Below, in pieces: positions 15,264 to 22,735 of a stretch of 23,665 nucleotides of DNA; within the stretch, counting starts at the first letter, position 1, and the number at the start of each line of letters is the position of its first letter. The notes beneath the pieces were generated by a model that ran no database searches, was not told the origin of the DNA, and was given only the letters and a program-made list of their open reading frames with translations. The stretch is from a virus. The stretch is taken from IMG/VR virus record IMGVR_UViG_3300020411_002657, positions 1 through 23,665 of that record, one strand, 5' to 3'. A program made the translations under genes and the position numbers.

Positions 15264-18200
15264 TTACCAACCAGCACCTCCCATTCTATTTAACAAACCT
15301 TTGACACCACTCATTGATGACAATTGCTCACCAACACCAGAGGATGTATCTACTGGAACTGGAACTGCCTCAAGTTTTTCCATAATAATAGGAATAGCAA
15401 CCATCTCGATAGCAGTCTGTAATGCATATTCAGAATCAAACTGACCATCTCTAAAAATTTCATTAACATTATCAACAACACCAAGAACTCTCTTATCAAC
15501 ACCCAACTCTGGTGCTAATTCCCTAAGACCAGTTGCAATATCACCACTCTCAGACATACCCATCATTGCTCTGTATACTCCACCCATACCAGATTTATCT
15601 GCCATTCCACTTATGAAAGAAGCAGGTGAGAAGTCACCAGTAATTAATGAACCCATTCCTGGAATACTTGCAATTCCAGGTATATTTTGTATAGCAGAAC
15701 CAATACCAGGAATTGAGTTAAGAACTCCACCCAATCCCATTTTATCAACTGTTGCTCCAAATGCTGAAAGTTGATCCCCAAACTTTGTTCCTTGAACTGC
15801 AGCACCTAAAGCACCACCATAATTACCTTGTATCAAAGCAGAAGATATTTTACCAATCTTAGTTTCCATAAAATTATCAAACATCTCCTGACCTTTATTA
15901 TAAAGATTAGCAAATGGTTTTCCAAAATTATTCTGGAAGAAATTACCTATACCAGTCTCCCATTTAGCAAATGTCTCAGGGAATATATTAGCACCAGTAT
16001 TCCAAAGACTCATAACAGCAGCCATTGGATTACCTTGAGATAGAGCACTAAATGCTCTCATTCCTGTTATAACTTTTTCAATCCATGCATATTGTGGAAA
16101 TACAATAGGTAAAGCAACTGATAATATCTGACCTAACTCACTATTCAGGACATTACTAGCAATTTTACCAATATCACCAATAATATTACCAGCAAAATCA
16201 ACAACAGGTTTAACAACAGTATTATATACTGCTTCAAAAGGAGATTTAATAATATTCCAAATCTTTTTGAATGGATTCCATGCTTGACGTAACTCACCAG
16301 GTTCTGAGTCAGAGTTTTTCTTACCAGTAAAGACTCCCAGAAAATCCCACCATGCTTTTCCACTCTTCTTCTCTGTCTTCCCTTCTTCCTTAGAACCTTC
16401 AATTATCTTAGTGGCTTCTGCTAATTTATCTTTAGCATTTGAACCACCAAATTTACTAGCAATAGCATTAGTTGCTTCAGTCAAACCAGGAATAAGTTTA
16501 AGTAAACCACCATCCTGTTCCCATTGCATTATTGCTTCACCAACTCCAGGTATAATACGAGCAAGTAAATAAGCATCAATAGTAGTTCCAGCAACCATCA
16601 TAGGAACACCCCATGTTGCACCTACACCAGTTAATGAACTAATACCACCAGCAACATCTAAAGTACCAGCAATTGTTTCTAAGACACCAGCAATATTATC
16701 ACCATATTTAAATGATTGACCAGCAAAATAATAGTTAACTAATCCACCTATAAGTGGTATTGCTGCTCCAGCTCTTTTACCCCACTTTGCTCCTTGACTA
16801 CTAATAGCACCCCAAGTTATACCTCTCTTTTGAAGTGCCTTTGTTATCTTATTAATAATTGGAATTCTATTAATAGCACCTAAAATCTCTTGTCCTTTCT
16901 TCAGAAATGTATCAACATATGGTTCAACAAATTCCCATATTGGTTTTAATATTCTATTCTGTACTGCTTTCTCAATATTACCAGGAAGATTCCAAGCTCT
17001 CTTTGCCCATTTACTAGTCCATCTTCCTATACCACTTGCTGCATTACCTGCCCAATTAACACCTTTCTTAAAATTCTTTCTAGCAGCAGGACCAATATTA
17101 GCAAGAAACTCTGATGTTGCGTCCAGTGCTTTCTTTGTCCTTCCTCCGTCAATCTCTCGAATCTTACCACCAATCTTTCCAGGTAATGACTTTAAACCTT
17201 CTAATACATCACCACCTTTTTTACCAAGTTCTAATCCTTTAAACCAATTATTTACATTATTACCAACCTTAGTAGCATTTTTCCTAACAAGACCTGTAAC
17301 AGTAGAAAATTTTTCCCCAAGTCTAAGATCCTTAAAAGGATTCTTTATTTTCCAACCTTGACCTTTTAACTTACCATCCTTAAACCCACCTTTACTGAAT
17401 AACCCCTTAAGTCCTATCTGACCTCTACGAATTAATCTTAATCTATCACCAAAATTTGAAGTACCTTCAATAAATCTTGCATAGGACTTATTCATCCTAG
17501 ATAGAGATTTCTTAGCCTTCTGGAACCAAGGTAAACGTCGAGGTTTTTGCGGTTTTTTAGGTAGTTTTCGTAATCTTCCTCGCTGATTAAATCTGGGAAC
17601 CTCCCAGTTCATTATAAAGTCTAAAATACCTATAATATCGCCAATTAAGGCAAATGGATTAAGAAGCCACCTTAAACTAATAAAACCAAAAAGAACCTTA
17701 CCTAGATTCTTTACTTGGTTTATAAATCCTACCTTATTCCCATGTTCATCCTCACCACCCAACAACTCAGTCATTGGTGTAAGGATATTATCCATTATCA
17801 ACCACTGACCAAAGCTGTATAACTTCTTAACAACAAATACAGTCTTTCTTACAAATTCTTGTAATTTTATCCTATTATTTGGATCTCCCACCCATTTCAG
17901 TAGATCCTTTATAACATAAAATTTAAGAATACTTACTATAAATTGAGCAATAGGACCCCAAACATTGCCCATCCACCCAAAGATATCACCAAATTTCTTC
18001 TTTTCTTTTGTATTAGGTTTTCTTTTAGTAGTTAACTTTCTTCCAATTATTTTATTCTGTTCTGTCTTATCCTCAGAATCTTGGTCTCTCTGTCGTTGTG
18101 CCTTCCTCCTTAATAACTTTTTCTCCATCACATCGAGCTTAACGTTAGCCCATGCAATATCTCGCATGTCACCAACTACTAGACCAAGACCTGTTACTAC

Positions 18201-18311
18201 TGATCCTAATCTATTCTTAGCTAATACACCTTTTCTTGCAGCACGAATCGCTGGAGAGGATTTACCTGAACTTCCAGGGTTAATAAACTTGTAGGGAGAA
18301 AGTTTAGGCAT
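15264..18311 (-). CDS. Probable tail tape measure or tail-hub protein (1015 aa)
   Basis: A 1015-residue protein with a basic N-terminal part (KRKPNTKEKKK near residue 95-106), hydrophobic helical stretches at about 112-145 and 203-236, many long helices, and a central Gly/Ala-rich hydrophobic region (about 490-600, including AGAAIPLIGGLVNYY and GVPMMVAGTTIDAYL) like the membrane-active segments of tape measure proteins. It lies directly behind gp26/gp51 (TAATG overlap), the place where tailed phages keep the tape measure gene behind the tail assembly chaperones. Its first 240 residues are related to those of the 985-aa protein. T4 gp29 is shorter (590 aa), and in cyanophages this gene is often just called structural, so the tape-measure role is inferred from position and composition. 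Confidence 0.6.
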   Translation of the reverse strand: MPKLSPYKFINPGSSGKSSPAIRAARKGVLAKNRLGSVVTGLGLVVGDMRDIAWANVKLDVMEKKLLRRKAQRQRDQDSEDKTEQNKIIGRKLTTKRKPNTKEKKKFGDIFGWMGNVWGPIAQFIVSILKFYVIKDLLKWVGDPNNRIKLQEFVRKTVFVVKKLYSFGQWLIMDNILTPMTELLGGEDEHGNKVGFINQVKNLGKVLFGFISLRWLLNPFALIGDIIGILDFIMNWEVPRFNQRGRLRKLPKKPQKPRRLPWFQKAKKSLSRMNKSYARFIEGTSNFGDRLRLIRRGQIGLKGLFSKGGFKDGKLKGQGWKIKNPFKDLRLGEKFSTVTGLVRKNATKVGNNVNNWFKGLELGKKGGDVLEGLKSLPGKIGGKIREIDGGRTKKALDATSEFLANIGPAARKNFKKGVNWAGNAASGIGRWTSKWAKRAWNLPGNIEKAVQNRILKPIWEFVEPYVDTFLKKGQEILGAINRIPIINKITKALQKRGITWGAISSQGAKWGKRAGAAIPLIGGLVNYYFAGQSFKYGDNIAGVLETIAGTLDVAGGISSLTGVGATWGVPMMVAGTTIDAYLLARIIPGVGEAIMQWEQDGGLLKLIPGLTEATNAIASKFGGSNAKDKLAEATKIIEGSKEEGKTEKKSGKAWWDFLGVFTGKKNSDSEPGELRQAWNPFKKIWNIIKSPFEAVYNTVVKPVVDFAGNIIGDIGKIASNVLNSELGQILSVALPIVFPQYAWIEKVITGMRAFSALSQGNPMAAVMSLWNTGANIFPETFAKWETGIGNFFQNNFGKPFANLYNKGQEMFDNFMETKIGKISSALIQGNYGGALGAAVQGTKFGDQLSAFGATVDKMGLGGVLNSIPGIGSAIQNIPGIASIPGMGSLITGDFSPASFISGMADKSGMGGVYRAMMGMSESGDIATGLRELAPELGVDKRVLGVVDNVNEIFRDGQFDSEYALQTAIEMVAIPIIMEKLEAVPVPVDTSSGVGEQLSSMSGVKGLLNRMGGAGW

Positions 18312-18493
18312 TACATACCTTGTCGTGCTTCTGTTGCTTGTTGAGCTTTAAGTCTTCGCTCTTCTTCCTTTAAAAATGCCACCAAAAGATTCATATAAAT
18401 CTCTTTCTCAAAAGGTATTAAATTATCAATAAATTCAATTGGCCACTTGTGGTGGTGCATTAATGAGAAATTGACTTCATAATAACTCTGCAA
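18311..18493 (-). CDS. 51: gp51-like tail/baseplate assembly protein, probably made as a -1 frameshift extension of gp26
   Basis: A 60-residue frame if counted from a TTG at 18493 (QSYYEVNFSLMHHHKW, then a helix with IPFEKEIYMNLLVAFLKEEERR). It resembles short gp51-type proteins of cyanophages and the 'T' part of G/GT tail chaperones (aromatic/His-Trp opening followed by an acidic helix). No good start exists: the TTG and the only ATG (18460) both lack a ribosome site. The frame stays open upstream to 18517, where it joins gp26 in the -1 frame at T TTT TTC (18523-18517). I therefore expect most product to be a 304-residue gp26-gp51 fusion. Its TAA overlaps the ATG of the 1015-aa gene. Independent initiation at TTG remains the alternative. 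Confidence 0.7.
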   Translation of the reverse strand: MQSYYEVNFSLMHHHKWPIEFIDNLIPFEKEIYMNLLVAFLKEEERRLKAQQATEARQGM

Positions 18494-18512
18494 ACTTTGA
18501 TGGAGAAGAGCT
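18484..18512 (-). other. Candidate stem-loop downstream of the frameshift site
   Basis: On the minus strand AGCTCT (18512-18507) can pair with AGAGTT (18489-18484), giving six pairs (one G-U) with a 17-base loop, four bases after the slippery heptamer. It is modest and could be chance; a pseudoknot was not identified. Confidence 0.3.
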
Positions 18513-19224
18513 ATCCGAAAAAAGCTGCTAATCCTTCAAGTACAACATCACTCTCAACCTTTGTTTTTGGATTAGTTACCTTAACAGTATGAGATAACTT
18601 AGGCATAGATTCAAAGAAATCTTGAATCATCATAAATTGTTTACTACTTAATTGATCAAAAAATTCAACCAATTCCTCTTTAGGAGTATCAGCAGCTTCA
18701 TATACCTCTTCAGCATCTGAAATTTGCTTAACACATCCTGCAGCCATTTGGAAAATTTGATCAACACCAGGTGCTTCACCTCCAGTAAAATTCATTTCAA
18801 CAAAACTATCCAAACTAGGATAACCCATAGTCAAAATGATCTCTGGACTTAATTTAATATCAGTCTTATGTCCCTTTGTTTTAACGACTTTAATCTCATT
18901 CAAAGGTATTTTTACCTCGACTGTAGTCTCGTCGTCATCAGGGCATGTAACTTGTACATCAACAGTTTCACCTACCGACTTAGTACGAATTTGTAAGAAT
19001 ACAAACTCAATATCAAAAGTAGGTAATTCCTCAACATCATGTATATCTGTACATTCTGTGATAATAGTTTTAATAGCAGTTACTATATCAGCCTGATTAC
19101 CTGTTTCAGTTGCCAAAAGAAGTAATTTCTCTTCTTTAACAAGAAATGGTCTATAATTCACAATCCTACCGTCAGATGGTAGTTTCAATTTGTACTTAGG
19201 TACATTTAACTTAGGTAATGCCAT
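18511..19224 (-). CDS. 26: Baseplate hub/tail assembly protein gp26
   Basis: Homologue of the T4 gp26 family (T4 baseplate hub assembly protein, 208 aa; here 237 aa). It opens MALPKLNVPKYKLKLPSDG, followed by the R-P-F-L-V-K-E-E-K-L-L segment (about 26-36) that I associate with gp26-like tail chaperones. An acidic domain follows (ECTDIHDVEELPTFDIEF; TCPDDDETTVEV), then a C-terminal helical part ending L-E-G-L-A-A-F-F-G. A perfect TATAAATA late promoter precedes it. The end carries a slippery heptamer leading into gp51, so gp26 is probably both a stand-alone protein and the N-terminal part of a fusion, like lambda gpG and gpGT. Position directly ahead of the tape-measure candidate fits a chaperone that coats the tape measure. 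Confidence 0.85.
   Translation of the reverse strand: MALPKLNVPKYKLKLPSDGRIVNYRPFLVKEEKLLLLATETGNQADIVTAIKTIITECTDIHDVEELPTFDIEFVFLQIRTKSVGETVDVQVTCPDDDETTVEVKIPLNEIKVVKTKGHKTDIKLSPEIILTMGYPSLDSFVEMNFTGGEAPGVDQIFQMAAGCVKQISDAEEVYEAADTPKEELVEFFDQLSSKQFMMIQDFFESMPKLSHTVKVTNPKTKVESDVVLEGLAAFFG
18517..18523 (-). other. Slippery heptamer T TTT TTC for -1 ribosomal frameshifting (gp26 into gp51)
   Basis: The minus strand reads T TTT TTC in the gp26 frame (X XXY YYZ), two codons before the gp26 TAG stop. After a -1 slip the next codons are R-I-A-L-L-H-Q-S-L-Q-S-Y-Y, entering the gp51 frame with no stop. A Shine-Dalgarno-like GAAGGA (18537-18532) ends 8 bases before the heptamer, similar in layout to the stimulator of bacterial dnaX frameshifting. 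Both tandem Phe codons and the stimulator also encode normal gp26 residues, so chance must be excluded by comparison with relatives. Confidence 0.75.
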
Positions 19225-19246
19225 ATAAAGTTCAATTCAGTAAAAT

Positions 19247-19254
19247 TATTTATA
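19247..19254 (-). promoter_or_regulatory. Late promoter TATAAATA for the gp26-gp51-tail operon
   Basis: Exact match on the minus strand to the T4 late promoter consensus TATAAATA, 22 bases before the gp26 ATG and just after the gp54-like stop (19258). Confidence 0.75.
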
Positions 19255-19257
19255 TCT

Positions 19258-20184
19258 CTATCCGATGACCAATTGTGCAGTAGTTGCTTTAACTAAATGT
19301 TGTAATACTTGAGCATCTCTAGTAGCATCAACTTGATTATCTCTAGGAATTGCAATATCCCTCATAGGACCAACTTCATCAACATACCAAGCATCTTTAG
19401 GAAAGAATCTATATCTTTCAAAATAAAATCCAACTGTTACTGTCATCATTCTAGCTCTATCATTATTAAGTTGCACAGATCCAAGATTATATGGAAATGC
19501 ATTCCATAACTCCCATTTACCTGTTAGATCATATTTTGATCCTAAATCACTAACTTGACTTAAATCAGTACCATCAGCAACTTCTGCCAAATTAGCACCT
19601 GAAATTGTTACTCCTGGTCTCCTTTCCCACTTATAAATCGATATTCTAGGAGAACAATAAAAATCATAATATTCACTATATTGATTTGAATCTCTTGAGG
19701 TTAAATCCATCCACCTCTCAAAGAAATTCCTTGAATGTTGATTTCTAGGTATAATAAACGTTGCACTTATTTGACTGTATGCAGTACCTGTAGCATATTT
19801 GTATGCAGAACCAACATTAACAATTCCACCAGTTGTAGTTTGTTTACTAGGTACAGTGACTGTCTGACAATAATAATTAAGAGATTTTCTAAGATTTCCC
19901 AAATCAGATACTAAATTAGATCCCCTTTGACCTAAAGTATTATCATGCCCAACACTAATTCCAATCCTATTCTTTAAAATAGGTGGTGTTGCTATATGAA
20001 AAGAAAATAAGTTAGTAAGACTTGGAGTATAATCTGGATCCTTTATAGAAAAAGATACAAACTCCTGTAAAGAAGGGTATTGTGCTGCTTCCTGATTAGG
20101 AACACTATTATATCCTTCTTGTTGATTTCTCCTAATAGCAGCTTGTGATGTGCTAGTACTTGTTGTAGGCCAACGGTTTGTCAT
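19258..20184 (-). CDS. 54: Baseplate tail-tube initiator, gp54-like (308 aa)
   Basis: A 308-residue protein with the strand pattern of tail-tube-fold proteins. It has an opening strand TNLFSFHIATPPIL (about 57-70), the Y-C-Q-T-V-T-V-P-S segment (about 104-112) that corresponds to the 'c-x-s-V-x-l-P' strand of tube proteins, then ISATFIIPRNQHSRNFFERW (outline of the t-x-t-F...s-x-x-x-F-F-x-x-W motif). Near the end it has WELWNAFPYNLGSVQL and MTVTVGFYFERYRF, the classic C-terminal strands. T4 gp54 (320 aa) starts tail tube assembly on the baseplate, and length and context agree. It overlaps the gp4 stop (TAATG). A gp48-type protein is encoded divergently, so this is the most likely gp54; a tail tube paralogue is the alternative. 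Confidence 0.68.
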   Translation of the reverse strand: MTNRWPTTSTSTSQAAIRRNQQEGYNSVPNQEAAQYPSLQEFVSFSIKDPDYTPSLTNLFSFHIATPPILKNRIGISVGHDNTLGQRGSNLVSDLGNLRKSLNYYCQTVTVPSKQTTTGGIVNVGSAYKYATGTAYSQISATFIIPRNQHSRNFFERWMDLTSRDSNQYSEYYDFYCSPRISIYKWERRPGVTISGANLAEVADGTDLSQVSDLGSKYDLTGKWELWNAFPYNLGSVQLNNDRARMMTVTVGFYFERYRFFPKDAWYVDEVGPMRDIAIPRDNQVDATRDAQVLQHLVKATTAQLVIG

Positions 20185-20606
20185 TACGGTTTAAGCTCCT
20201 TCTCAGTAATTAACATAAATTCCATATTATGATCCTCACAAAACTCTATTGCGTATTTCCATTTTGCTTGATTAACACCCCAAGTCATAACCTCATTAAT
20301 ATACCCTTTAGTCACCTTCCTTTGTTTCTTGGGTTCTTTTGTTTGTTTAAAAGGTTTAACTTCAACTATATACTTTTTACCGTTGGTTTTTAAATAAAAA
20401 TCTGGGTAATAAGTATGCCATTTATTATCAACAGGCGAAATATAAGGAATCTTAACTTCTTCACTTCCCCATTCAGTAATATTGGGATTACTATCACAAA
20501 ATCTCATAAATTTGAGTTCCCAACCTGAACGATATTTTATATTACGATAATCACCCTTGTACTTTCGAGGTTTACTAGGAAAGTACTTTCCTTGTTTATA
20601 ACGCAT
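20184..20606 (-). CDS. 4: Head completion protein gp4-like, PD-(D/E)XK nuclease-type fold (140 aa)
   Basis: Homologue of the T4 gp4 head completion protein, which acts on filled heads before tail joining. The 140 residues show the TnsA/PD-(D/E)XK nuclease pattern: Y-R-S-G-W-E (Glu30), then Y-Y-P-D-F-Y with Asp69, and Y-I-V-E-V-K-P with Glu82 and Lys84. The catalytic set E-D-ExK thus looks intact, so it may cut DNA ends. The N-terminus MRYKQGKYFPSKPRKYKGDY is very basic. It is first in a minus-strand operon with the gp54-like gene, reading from a divergent promoter region shared with gp48. Confidence 0.82.
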   Translation of the reverse strand: MRYKQGKYFPSKPRKYKGDYRNIKYRSGWELKFMRFCDSNPNITEWGSEEVKIPYISPVDNKWHTYYPDFYLKTNGKKYIVEVKPFKQTKEPKKQRKVTKGYINEVMTWGVNQAKWKYAIEFCEDHNMEFMLITEKELKP

Positions 20607-20611
20607 AAATA
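20605..20611 (+). promoter_or_regulatory. Candidate late promoter element (ATAAATA) for gp48-gp53
   Basis: CATAAATA on the plus strand, 31 bases before the gp48 ATG. It overlaps the gp4 start codon on the other strand, so the divergent units share a compact promoter region. Confidence 0.6.
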
Positions 20612-20627
20612 CATAGAGGTCACGTAA

Positions 20628-20634
20628 TATTTAG
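20628..20634 (-). promoter_or_regulatory. Candidate late promoter element (CTAAATA) for gp4-gp54
   Basis: CTAAATATT on the minus strand, 21 bases before the gp4 ATG. It lies between the plus-strand element at 20605-20611 and the gp48 start. Confidence 0.6.
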
Positions 20635-20642
20635 GCTAAGAG

Positions 20643-21749
20643 ATGACGGTTTTTCGATATCCAATGAAAGCACCTGTCCCAGGAAGTAATGATAATCCAG
20701 ATTCTTGGGGTGGAACGGAGGCTATCGATTATGTACGTTTCCGTCAATATTATATGAAATTTAATGAAGGTGCATCATTTGCTTCGGAAACATTAGGTAC
20801 AAATAACGCTGAAAAGATATATGTAGGTGGTCCTGACGCAGTTTATATCAACATGCCACCAAACATACAAACCTCATATAATGCATCATATAGAAAGGTA
20901 GATCTTGGTATTGCTGGTGCAATGATAGGTGCAGCAGGTGGAACTGAAGCATTTTCTGATATGGACACTCTAACTGAAGCTCTTCAATCAGCAGCTGCAG
21001 GTGCTTCTCCAGAATTCTTGAATAGTGCAGTTGCAGGTGCAGCTACTGGTGTTAGTGGTGCACTAGGTTTAGCAGGAAATATAGGTGCTAACGAATTACA
21101 AGCATTAACTAAAGGAAGAGTATTTAACCCATATAGCGAACAAATATTCAGCAATATGTCATTTAGATCGCATAATTTTAACTTTAAAATGATTGCGAGA
21201 AATCAACAAGAAGGACAACAAATAGAAGAAATAATACACTACTTCAAAAGAGGTAGTCACCCAACATTCCAAGGTGCAGACTCACTTTTTGATTTTCGTA
21301 ATAACGAAGATATAGAAAAGATTTATAATGATAAAAAAGAAGATGGTGCAAAAAAATTCTCTGATTGGTCTGGTAATATTACAAAACTTGAAGGGCAGTT
21401 AGGTAATACCGCAATTGGGCAAAATGCGAAATCTCAAAGATTCTTCAAAGTTCCAAATAAGTTTGAAATAGATTTTGTTCGTTTAGCAGCAGATGAAGAT
21501 AATTCAACTGTACCTACAGTAACACCAAATTTACACTTTAGAATAATGCCTTCGGTTTGTACTGCTATCGGAGTTAACTATACTCCTGATAACCAATATA
21601 ATGCATTAAAACGAATTGGACATGATCCAGCAGCATCTGAAGCAACAGATCCAACTGTAAGAAATTTATCAGTACCAGCAGTGGTACTAACATTACAATT
21701 CACTGAAGTAAAACTTCTAACTGGCGACGACATAACCAAAGGATACTAA
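20643..21749 (+). CDS. 48: Baseplate tail-tube-associated protein gp48 (368 aa)
   Basis: Homologue of T4 gp48 (364 aa), which caps the baseplate and, with gp54, starts the tail tube. The N-terminus (MTVFRYPMKAPVPGSNDNPD) is followed by D-Y-V-R-F-R-Q-Y-Y-M. A Gly/Ala-rich helical insert covers about residues 85-160 (LGIAGAMIGAAGG; AAAGASPEFLNSAVAGAATG). Then comes the conserved core RVFNPYSEQIFSNMSFRSHN with F-K-M-I-A-R-N-Q-Q-E-G and I-I-H-Y-F-K-R-G-S-H-P, the signature I recognise for cyanophage gp48. The C-terminus has tube-like strands. The TAA overlaps the gp53 ATG (TAATG), giving coupled translation. An AAGAG lies just before the ATG. Confidence 0.82.
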   Translation: MTVFRYPMKAPVPGSNDNPDSWGGTEAIDYVRFRQYYMKFNEGASFASETLGTNNAEKIYVGGPDAVYINMPPNIQTSYNASYRKVDLGIAGAMIGAAGGTEAFSDMDTLTEALQSAAAGASPEFLNSAVAGAATGVSGALGLAGNIGANELQALTKGRVFNPYSEQIFSNMSFRSHNFNFKMIARNQQEGQQIEEIIHYFKRGSHPTFQGADSLFDFRNNEDIEKIYNDKKEDGAKKFSDWSGNITKLEGQLGNTAIGQNAKSQRFFKVPNKFEIDFVRLAADEDNSTVPTVTPNLHFRIMPSVCTAIGVNYTPDNQYNALKRIGHDPAASEATDPTVRNLSVPAVVLTLQFTEVKLLTGDDITKGY

Positions 21750-22657
21750 TGGCATATTTTACTCATTTACCAGATTGCTACATTGGAAAAGGAATTGATG
21801 ATGACGAATCATTCAATTACCAATTAGTAAAAAACCTATTCAGAAGAATTATTGTTAGAGAAGACATAGAGAAATATGTAACTATGTTTGAAGTTCAAGC
21901 ATTACCAGATGGGTTAAAACCCTTTGAAGTTGCTAAAAAAATAACAGGTGACGAAGGTTTAGACTGGTTAATCCTAATTTTAAATAATATAACTGATATT
22001 TACGAACAATGGCCTAAAAAAGAAGAAGATCTGTCAAAATTCGTTTTAGAGAAATATGGTACATTTGACAATGTACATCATTATGAAACACAAGAAGTAA
22101 TATGGGAAGTTCCTGGTGAAGAGGATATAGTAGTTTTTAAAAGAGGTATAGAAGTAAACGAAGATTTTAGAGCAACTTTACCTGATGGAACTGTAAAATC
22201 AAAAGAAGACTCAATATACCCTGTAAGTAACTATGAACACGAAAGTTTTTTAAATGATAAAAAACGTTTTATACGAGTTCCAACTATGGAATTGATAAAC
22301 AAGATATTGAGTGAAATTGACGAATTACTAGCATATGAATATCATAGTGAATTGGATGATTTCAATAATAAGAAGACTTTACTAAATGTTGCTCAAAGAT
22401 TCTTAGATACAAGAGGTTATGTAGCTGGTTCAGAGACTGTTTCACTAAATCAACTAGGAACAATAGTATCTTACGATAACGGACCTGGAAGTACAACAAT
22501 ACAAATTGAAGGTGCTGAATCTACAAGTACAACTGCATCAACAAGTCAAACAACCACTTCTAGCACTGCAACATCTACCACCACTACTACAACAACTTTA
22601 ACCTCTACAACAACACAAACATTTGATGGTGGTGAGGCAGCAACTTCCTCATATTAA
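21749..22657 (+). CDS. 53: Baseplate wedge protein gp53 with Thr/Ser-rich C-terminal tail (302 aa)
   Basis: Homologue of T4 gp53 (196 aa), a baseplate wedge subunit. The N-terminal domain (about 1-120) has the expected pattern: MAYFTHLPDCYIG, N-L-F-R-R, then A-K-K-I-T-G-D-E-G-L-D-W-L-I-L-I-L-N-N-I-T-D-I-Y-E-Q-W-P (gp53's conserved core with D-W-x-I-x-x-x-N). The middle contains an insert relative to T4, and NYEHESFLNDKKR looks like gp53's Y-E...N-D-K-K-R segment. From about residue 258 to the end the protein is almost pure Thr/Ser with Ala, Gln and Leu, ending FDGGEAATSSY. Low-complexity tails like this vary among relatives. Transcription likely stops at the hairpin after the gene. Confidence 0.82.
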   Translation: MAYFTHLPDCYIGKGIDDDESFNYQLVKNLFRRIIVREDIEKYVTMFEVQALPDGLKPFEVAKKITGDEGLDWLILILNNITDIYEQWPKKEEDLSKFVLEKYGTFDNVHHYETQEVIWEVPGEEDIVVFKRGIEVNEDFRATLPDGTVKSKEDSIYPVSNYEHESFLNDKKRFIRVPTMELINKILSEIDELLAYEYHSELDDFNNKKTLLNVAQRFLDTRGYVAGSETVSLNQLGTIVSYDNGPGSTTIQIEGAESTSTTASTSQTTTSSTATSTTTTTTTLTSTTTQTFDGGEAATSSY

Positions 22658-22697
22658 AAAAAACCCTACACACGAAAAAATGTGCCGAGTTTTTTTT
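22656..22697 (+). terminator. A-tract/T-tract hairpin terminator after gp53, possibly bidirectional
   Basis: A run of eight A's (22656-22663) and a run of eight T's (22690-22697) flank an imperfect stem: C22664-G22689, C22666-G22687, and CACA (22669-22672) pairing with TGTG (22681-22684) around an eight-base loop. The inner stem is weak; the long A/T pairing and T-run carry the case. It starts right after the gp53 stop. Confidence 0.55.
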
Positions 22698-22713
22698 GCG
22701 CTTATATGGGAAT

Positions 22714-22735
22714 AAAAAGTCGAATAATATACGAC
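22714..22735 (-). terminator. Small hairpin plus T-run after the 67-aa minus-strand gene
   Basis: On the minus strand GTCG (22735-22732) pairs with CGAC (22722-22719) around a nine-base loop, followed by five T's. Four G/C-containing pairs is weak. A run of nine C's on the plus strand (22735-22743) separates it from the gene. Confidence 0.4.
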
